Shown: one piece after another, positions 30,315-34,984 of the stretch
How positions within the stretch are numbered: the stretch's first letter is position 1
Layout of the letters: each line of letters begins with the position of its first letter
From: Sediminicultor sp035648055
GTDB lineage: Bacteria > Atribacterota > Phoenicimicrobiia > Phoenicimicrobiales > Phoenicimicrobiaceae
Direction of reading: 5' to 3'
NCBI GenBank assembly: GCA_035648055.1
Contig: DASRMF010000036.1
Location: forward strand, 1 to 34,984
DNA: 34,984 bases
Program-made: the position numbers and the translations under genes
The notes under the pieces: generated by a model
What the model was told of the DNA's origin: nothing
What the model saw: only the letters and a program-made list of their open reading frames with translations
Databases searched by the model: none

Positions 30315-30791
30315 ATGAATTTAACTATTATTACTAATAGTCCCGAAGAAACGAAAAAAATAGGGAAAGAAGTAGGCAAATTGGTTAGGCCCGGAGATTT
30401 ATTGGCTTTTTACGGAGAATTAGGTGCAGGAAAAACCTGTTTTATTCAAGGAATATCTCAGCAATTAGAAGTGAAAGATTATGTCACTAGCCCTTCTTTT
30501 ACCATCATAAATGAATATCAAGGTAAAATTCCAATTTATCACTTTGACCTGTTCCGGCTTAATAGTGCAGAAGAAGTTTTAGAATTGGGTTACGAGGAAT
30601 ATTTTTACGGAGAAGGATTGACAGTTATTGAGTGGGCTGAGAAGATTGAACAACTTTTACCAAAAGAACATTTAAAGATTGATATCAAATTTAAAGATCG
30701 TTATGAAAGAATAATCTCTTTCATTTCCCAAGAGGATAGATTTAAAAAATTTTTAAAGGAGCTAAGCAGAATTGAAAATTTTAGGAATTGA
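30315..30791 (+). CDS. tsaE: tRNA t6A synthesis ATPase TsaE
   Basis: TsaE is the P-loop ATPase that supports TsaB/TsaD in making N6-threonylcarbamoyladenosine at tRNA position 37. Walker A GELGAGKT is at residues 34-41, followed by SPSFTIINEYQG, IYHFDLFRL and VIEWAEKIEQLLP, all family motifs. Length is 158 aa. There is no clear Shine-Dalgarno; an octamer array occupies that place. It overlaps tsaB by 20 bases. Confidence 0.94.
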   Translation: MNLTIITNSPEETKKIGKEVGKLVRPGDLLAFYGELGAGKTCFIQGISQQLEVKDYVTSPSFTIINEYQGKIPIYHFDLFRLNSAEEVLELGYEEYFYGEGLTVIEWAEKIEQLLPKEHLKIDIKFKDRYERIISFISQEDRFKKFLKELSRIENFRN

Positions 30792-31473
30792 TACTTCTAC
30801 CAAGTTTTGTAATTTAGGTTTAATAGAAGATGAAAATATTCTTATAGAGTATACTATTAATGGCTTGAAAAAAAAACATTCATCTATTTTAGTACCTGCT
30901 ATAAAAGACTTGTTAAAAACCATAGACTTAAAAATAGAAGAAATTAATGGTATCGCAGTTTCCATAGGCCCAGGTTCCTTTACTGGTCTTCGAATTAGTT
31001 TAGGTGTGGCAAAGGGGCTATGTTACGCTCGTTCATTACCTTTATTGGGAATTCCTACCTTAGATGCCATGGCATTCCCCTTAAAAGAAATTCCCTATTT
31101 AATATGTCCTGTTTTAGAATCCAAGAAAGATGAAATATATGATGTGGTATTTCGGGGAGGGGATAGTTTGCATAGGTTTATGGATTATAAATGTGAAGAT
31201 ATTCAAAGTTTGCTTACCCGACTCTCTCTCTTAAAAGAAAAGATAATCTTCTTAGGAGATGGAATAAAAAAATATCGGGATATTATTAAGGAAAAATTAG
31301 GTAAAGATGCTTTATTTATCGATTCCCAAATAAATTTACCGACAGCTACTAATATTGCTATTTTAGGTTTAAATAAACTTAAAAAAAGAGAAGAAGATGA
31401 TATTTCTACACTTTCTCCTTTTTATCTGAGGAAGTCTCAGGCTGAAATTGTCTGGGAGAAAAAATATAAGTAA
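30772..31473 (+). CDS. tsaB: tRNA t6A synthesis protein TsaB
   Basis: TsaB is the inactive Kae1-like partner that dimerizes with TsaD. The ASKHA opening ILGIDTSTKFCNLGLIED and the VSIGPGSFTGLRISLGVAKGL motif are clear. Length is 233 aa. The start is TTG inside tsaE, with AAGGAG about 12 bases upstream, giving coupled translation. rimI, often next in this cluster, is absent; a repeat-filled gap leads to tsaD. Confidence 0.93.
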   Translation: MKILGIDTSTKFCNLGLIEDENILIEYTINGLKKKHSSILVPAIKDLLKTIDLKIEEINGIAVSIGPGSFTGLRISLGVAKGLCYARSLPLLGIPTLDAMAFPLKEIPYLICPVLESKKDEIYDVVFRGGDSLHRFMDYKCEDIQSLLTRLSLLKEKIIFLGDGIKKYRDIIKEKLGKDALFIDSQINLPTATNIAILGLNKLKKREEDDISTLSPFYLRKSQAEIVWEKKYK

Positions 31474-31721
31474 CAAGTGAGAGTTAATAGTTTCGGGTAA
31501 CAGGTTGCGAGTTTATTTAGTTACCCAGTTAACCGGTTTACCAGTTAAAATCAGAACCTTTAACCAGGTACCATATAGCTAATTATTCATGAGATACGAG
31601 ATGCACTTTTATTCTGGCTAACTAGCTAACTAAATTAACTGGTCAATTCTTATATTTGTATTGTTTTTCTTTGGTCAATTAGCTAATCGGTGAATTGGTC
31701 AATTAATAAATTAGTACATTC
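31474..31721. repeat. tsaB-tsaD gap: octamer arrays
   Basis: Positions 31516-31547 are octamers TTTAGTTA, CCCAGTTA, ACCGGTTT and ACCAGTTA. Around 31614-31635 the same family appears on the other strand (TGGCTAAC, TAGCTAAC). Positions 31674-31721 are GTCAATTA, GCTAATCG, GTGAATTG, GTCAATTA, ATAAATTA and GTACATTC, running into the tsaD leader. No gene is seen; in particular no rimI. Confidence 0.7.
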
Positions 31722-31743
31722 TATGCAGAAGGAAAAAAATGTT

Positions 31744-32766
31744 ATGTCAGACTTAATAATGGGAATCGAAACCTCTTGTGACGAAACAGCAGCTGCTATT
31801 GTGGAAGATGGAAAAAAAATTATTTCGAACATAGTCGCTTCCCAGATTAGCATTCATCAAAAATATGGAGGAGTGGTTCCAGAAATAGCTTCACGTAAAC
31901 ATATGGAGGATATCATCCCGGTAATTGATAAAGCCTTAGACGAATCAGGGAAAAAGATTACTGATTTATCTGCAATAGCAGTAACTTACGGCCCAGGCTT
32001 AATAGGTTCACTATTAGTGGGATTATCTGTCGCTAAAGCCATAGCTTATGCAAGAAATATACCACTTATCGGAGTGAACCACCTTGAAGCCCACATTTAT
32101 GCAAATTTTTTAGAACACAATGAGATAAAACCCCCCTTTATTTGTTTAATTGTTTCAGGTGGACATACTTCTTTGGTGTATATAAAATATTTTGGAGAAT
32201 ATAAATTATTAGGCCAGACCAAAGATGACGCAGCAGGAGAAGTTTTCGATAAAATAGCAAAGTTTTTAAACTTAGGCTACCCCGGTGGCCCTATCACCGA
32301 AAAATTAGCTAAAGAAGGAGATCCCTCCTCAATCCGATTTCCTCGCCCTATTTTAAATGATAAAAGTTATGATTTTAGTTTTAGCGGTCTTAAAACTGCA
32401 GTAATCTACCATATAAAAGCGTTAGAAAAAAGGAATAAAAATATTCCTATTAGCGATATATTGGCTTCTTTCCAACAAGCAGTAACCGATGTATTGGTAG
32501 GAAAGACTATAAAAGCAGCTTTAAAGTTTAAAACGAAACAGATTGTTTTAGCTGGTGGAGTTGCTGCCAATAGCTCTCTAAGGAGAGAGATTAAAGAGAA
32601 AGCAAATCTATTAAATATTGAGGTTTTCTATCCTTCAATTTCCTTGTGTACAGATAATGCAGCTATGGTAGCTTCAGCAGGATATTATAAATTTAAAGAA
32701 AACAAAAAATCATCTTTAAACTTAGATGCAATATCAAGATTGCCATTGGTGAGGAAAAACTACTAA
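31744..32766 (+). CDS. tsaD: tRNA N6-threonylcarbamoyltransferase TsaD
   Basis: TsaD transfers the threonylcarbamoyl group to A37 of tRNAs that read ANN codons. Motifs are GIETSCDETAAAIV at residues 7-20, the metal ligands H113 and H117 in VNHLEAHIYA, CLIVSGGHTSLV, and AGGVAANSSLRREI with SLCTDNAAMVA near the end. I chose ATG 31744 (340 aa), with AAGGA about ten bases upstream; the in-frame ATG 31723 or earlier starts would translate repeat sequence. Confidence 0.95.
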   Translation: MSDLIMGIETSCDETAAAIVEDGKKIISNIVASQISIHQKYGGVVPEIASRKHMEDIIPVIDKALDESGKKITDLSAIAVTYGPGLIGSLLVGLSVAKAIAYARNIPLIGVNHLEAHIYANFLEHNEIKPPFICLIVSGGHTSLVYIKYFGEYKLLGQTKDDAAGEVFDKIAKFLNLGYPGGPITEKLAKEGDPSSIRFPRPILNDKSYDFSFSGLKTAVIYHIKALEKRNKNIPISDILASFQQAVTDVLVGKTIKAALKFKTKQIVLAGGVAANSSLRREIKEKANLLNIEVFYPSISLCTDNAAMVASAGYYKFKENKKSSLNLDAISRLPLVRKNY

Positions 32767-32844
32767 ATAGAAGCAAATGATCAATAAATAACTTATAATC
32801 ATAAAAAATAAGGGTAAATAGCTAAATATGGCAGATAACGAAGT

Positions 32845-32873
32845 TTGCTTTTCCTAAGAAGTTTATATACTAT
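32845..32873 (+). promoter_or_regulatory. Likely groESL promoter
   Basis: TTGCTT (32845-32850) and TACTAT (32868-32873) are 17 bases apart. They place the transcription start near 32880, so the CIRCE operator would lie at the beginning of the transcript, as in other HrcA-controlled operons. Both hexamers are imperfect. Confidence 0.5.
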
Positions 32874-32886
32874 ATATAAGGTGTTT

Positions 32887-32913
32887 TTAGCACTCTTGCT
32901 ATGAGAGTGCTAA
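32887..32913. promoter_or_regulatory. CIRCE operator (HrcA binding site)
   Basis: TTAGCACTC, nine bases, then GAGTGCTAA: a perfect match to the CIRCE consensus, 44 bases before the groES start. It implies heat-shock control by the repressor HrcA, whose gene is outside the window. Confidence 0.97.
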
Positions 32914-32957
32914 TTAATTTTTAAAGTATAAATATAAATTAAAGGAGGTTACTGAGC

Positions 32958-33260
32958 ATGAACATTAAGGAATTAAAACCATTAGGAGATCGGGTATTGA
33001 TAAAACCCTTAGTAGAAGAGGAGAAAAGCAAAGGAGGAATTCTGCTTCCTGATACTATTTCTAAAGAAAAGCCTCAAGCAGGAGAAATATTGGCCGTAGG
33101 ACCCGGCGCTACTAACAAAGATGGGAAAATAGTTCCTATGACTGTTAAAAAAGGAGATAAAGTAGTATATGCAAAATATTCTGGGACAGACATCAAAGAC
33201 GATGATGATGAAGATTATCTCATTTTAAGCGAAAAAGATATTTTAGCAATTGTGAAATAA
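32958..33260 (+). CDS. groS: Co-chaperonin GroES
   Basis: GroES caps the GroEL chamber. The 100-aa sequence has LKPLGDRVLIKPLVEEEKSKGGILLPD (with the mobile loop), GEILAVGPGATNKDGK, VKKGDKVVYAKYSGTDI and the C-terminal EDYLILSEKDILAIVK. AAAGGAGG precedes the ATG. It forms an operon with groEL under the CIRCE element. Confidence 0.97.
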   Translation: MNIKELKPLGDRVLIKPLVEEEKSKGGILLPDTISKEKPQAGEILAVGPGATNKDGKIVPMTVKKGDKVVYAKYSGTDIKDDDDEDYLILSEKDILAIVK

Positions 33261-33356
33261 TAAAATATAAATTATTATATTACAATTGATTTAAAACAAT
33301 TTAATTTTAAAAAGAAAAAAATTTAAAGAGGTTAGATATAAAAGGAGGATAAATAA

Positions 33357-34984
33357 ATGGCAAAACAATTTTTATTTGATGAAGATGCAAGGAGAGCCTT
33401 GGAGAAAGGTGCAAGAACCTTAGCTGACAGTGTAAGAATTACTTTAGGTCCTAAGGGAAGAAATGTAGTTTTAGATAAAAAATTTGGTTCACCCACCATT
33501 ACTAATGATGGAGTTACTATTGCTCGCGAGATTGATGTTGAGGACCCTTTTGAAAATATGGGGGCTCAGTTTGTGAAAGAAGTAGCAACTAAAACTAATG
33601 ATATTGCTGGAGATGGTACTACTACTGCTACTGTATTAGCTCAAGCGATTATTCATGAAGGTTTGAGAAATGTGGCAGCTGGTGCAAACCCCATTATGGT
33701 AAAGAAGGGAATAGATAAAGCTGTAGAAAAAGCAGTTAGTGAAATTAAAAAGTTGAGTAAAGAAGTTAGTGATAGAGAATCTATATCTAATGTAGCTTCA
33801 ATTTCAGCTGCTGATAGAGAAATAGGAGATATCATTGCTGATGCTATGGAAAAAGTAGGGAAAGACGGAGTAATCACCGTAGAAGAATCCAAAACTTTAG
33901 GAACTACTTTAGAAGTAGTAGAAGGAATGCAATTTGATAAAGGATATATTTCCCCTTATATGGTAACTGATGCAGAAAGGATGGAAGCAATTTTCGATGA
34001 CCCTTATATATTAATAACTGATTCTAAAATAAGTAATATGAAAGGGTTATTACCTATCTTGGAAAAAGTTGCTCAATCCGCCAAACCTTTATTAATTATT
34101 GCTGAGGATGTCGAAGGAGAGGCTTTGGCTACTTTAGTAGTAAATAAAATTAGAGGAACTCTAAATTGTGTTGCTGTGAAGGCGCCTGGTTTTGGAGATA
34201 GAAGAAAAGAAATGATGGCTGATATCGCAGTGGTTACTGGCGGACAATTAATTTCTGAAGAGATAGGACTCAAATTAGAAAATACAGAAATTAAGATGTT
34301 AGGAAGTGCTCATCAAGTTAAAATAACCAAAGAAGAGACTATCATTGTAGATGGAAAAGGCGACACTGCAGAAATTAAGAAACGTGAAGCCCAAATTAGG
34401 GTTCAGATTGAAGATACAACCTCTGATTATGATCGCGAAAAATTACAAGAGAGATTGGGAAAGATGGTTGGCGGAGTAGCTGTTATTAAAGTTGGTGCTG
34501 CTACTGAAACTGAGCTTAAAGAAAAGAAACATCGCGTTGAAGATGCCCTATCTGCAACTAAAGCAGCGGTAGAAGAAGGCATTGTTGCTGGCGGAGGAAC
34601 TGTTCTAATAAATATTATTCCAGGATTGGAGAATATGAAATTAGAAGGTGATGAGAAAATCGGAGTAAAAATTATAATAAAATCTTTAGAAGCTCCGGCG
34701 AAACAGATTGCCAAGAATGCCGGTTATGAGGGTTCGGTGATTGTGGAGAAATTAAAGACCAAAGAAAAAGGTATTGGTTTTGATGTTTTAACCGGAGAAT
34801 TTACCGATATGATAAAAGCAGGTATTGTTGATCCGGCTAAGGTCACCAGGTCTGCCTTACAAAATGCAGCCAGTATAGGTGGAATGATCCTTACTACCGA
34901 ATGTTTGATTACCGATAAACCTGAAGAAAAGAAAGATATGCCGGGCATGCCTCCAGGTGGAATGGGTGGAATGGGCGGAATGTA
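33357..34984 (+). CDS. groL: Chaperonin GroEL (stop codon cut by window edge)
   Basis: GroEL is the tetradecameric folding chamber. The sequence starts AKQFLFDEDARRALEKG, with the ATP site LGPKGRNVVLDKKFG and AGDGTTTATVLAQ; the apical domain follows, then VGGVAVIKVGAATETELKEKKHRVEDAL with the catalytic aspartate region. The tail is PGMPPGGMGGMGGM. 542 codons are present and the last two bases are TA, so the next base probably completes a stop. AAAGGAGG precedes the ATG. The gap to groES is 96 bases. Confidence 0.97.
   Translation, partial: MAKQFLFDEDARRALEKGARTLADSVRITLGPKGRNVVLDKKFGSPTITNDGVTIAREIDVEDPFENMGAQFVKEVATKTNDIAGDGTTTATVLAQAIIHEGLRNVAAGANPIMVKKGIDKAVEKAVSEIKKLSKEVSDRESISNVASISAADREIGDIIADAMEKVGKDGVITVEESKTLGTTLEVVEGMQFDKGYISPYMVTDAERMEAIFDDPYILITDSKISNMKGLLPILEKVAQSAKPLLIIAEDVEGEALATLVVNKIRGTLNCVAVKAPGFGDRRKEMMADIAVVTGGQLISEEIGLKLENTEIKMLGSAHQVKITKEETIIVDGKGDTAEIKKREAQIRVQIEDTTSDYDREKLQERLGKMVGGVAVIKVGAATETELKEKKHRVEDALSATKAAVEEGIVAGGGTVLINIIPGLENMKLEGDEKIGVKIIIKSLEAPAKQIAKNAGYEGSVIVEKLKTKEKGIGFDVLTGEFTDMIKAGIVDPAKVTRSALQNAASIGGMILTTECLITDKPEEKKDMPGMPPGGMGGMGGM

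Overview
The window is an AT-rich bacterial chromosome segment, about one third G+C by eye. Nearly every gene is a housekeeping gene and every gene reads on the + strand. It opens inside rpsH and ends at the last codon of groEL, with the base after the window probably completing the groEL stop. Gene order is Firmicutes-like: the spc and alpha ribosomal operons run into ecfA1-ecfA2-ecfT-truA-rplM-rpsI, followed by cdaA-cdaR-glmM, a glmS ribozyme, and CIRCE-controlled groESL. rpsD sits between rpsK and rpoA, as in many clostridia but not Bacillus. A clostridia-like anaerobe or a related candidate phylum such as Atribacterota would fit, but the taxon is my inference and is weak.

Layout. 1-8882: rpsH (partial), rplF, rplR, rpsE, rplO, secY, adk, map, infA, rpmJ, rpsM, rpsK, rpsD, rpoA, rplQ; rpmD (L30) is missing between rpsE and rplO. 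9378-12898: the ECF transporter energizing module and truA. 13364-14205: rplM-rpsI with a consensus promoter and a strong terminator. 14354-16374: an ornithine-racemase-like gene translationally coupled to argF. 16685-22521: c-di-AMP synthesis and UDP-GlcNAc precursor supply (cdaA, cdaR, glmM, glmS ribozyme, glmS). 22617-25865: glnA, a threonine aldolase gene that seems to use an ATT start, and a hotdog thioesterase. 26090-30008: fxsA, acpS, nnr, alr. 30315-32766: the tsaE, tsaB and tsaD genes for t6A tRNA modification. 32887-34984: CIRCE, groES, groEL.

The genes are ordinary; the gaps between them are not. Most gaps of roughly 180-550 bases outside tight operons are built from phased, degenerate tandem words of 7 or 8 bp, belonging to several sequence families and present on both strands. 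In several places these arrays abut a start codon, a promoter or a stop codon. Mixed with them are four REP/BIME-like double hairpins bounded by GTAG and CTAC whose stems co-vary between copies, two copies of a ~130-bp element flanking the ecf-truA block, and a ~55-bp leader repeat upstream of rplR, cdaA and nnr. This word-repeat spacer DNA is the best candidate here for something under-described. I saw no tRNA, rRNA, CRISPR array, transposase or defence gene.
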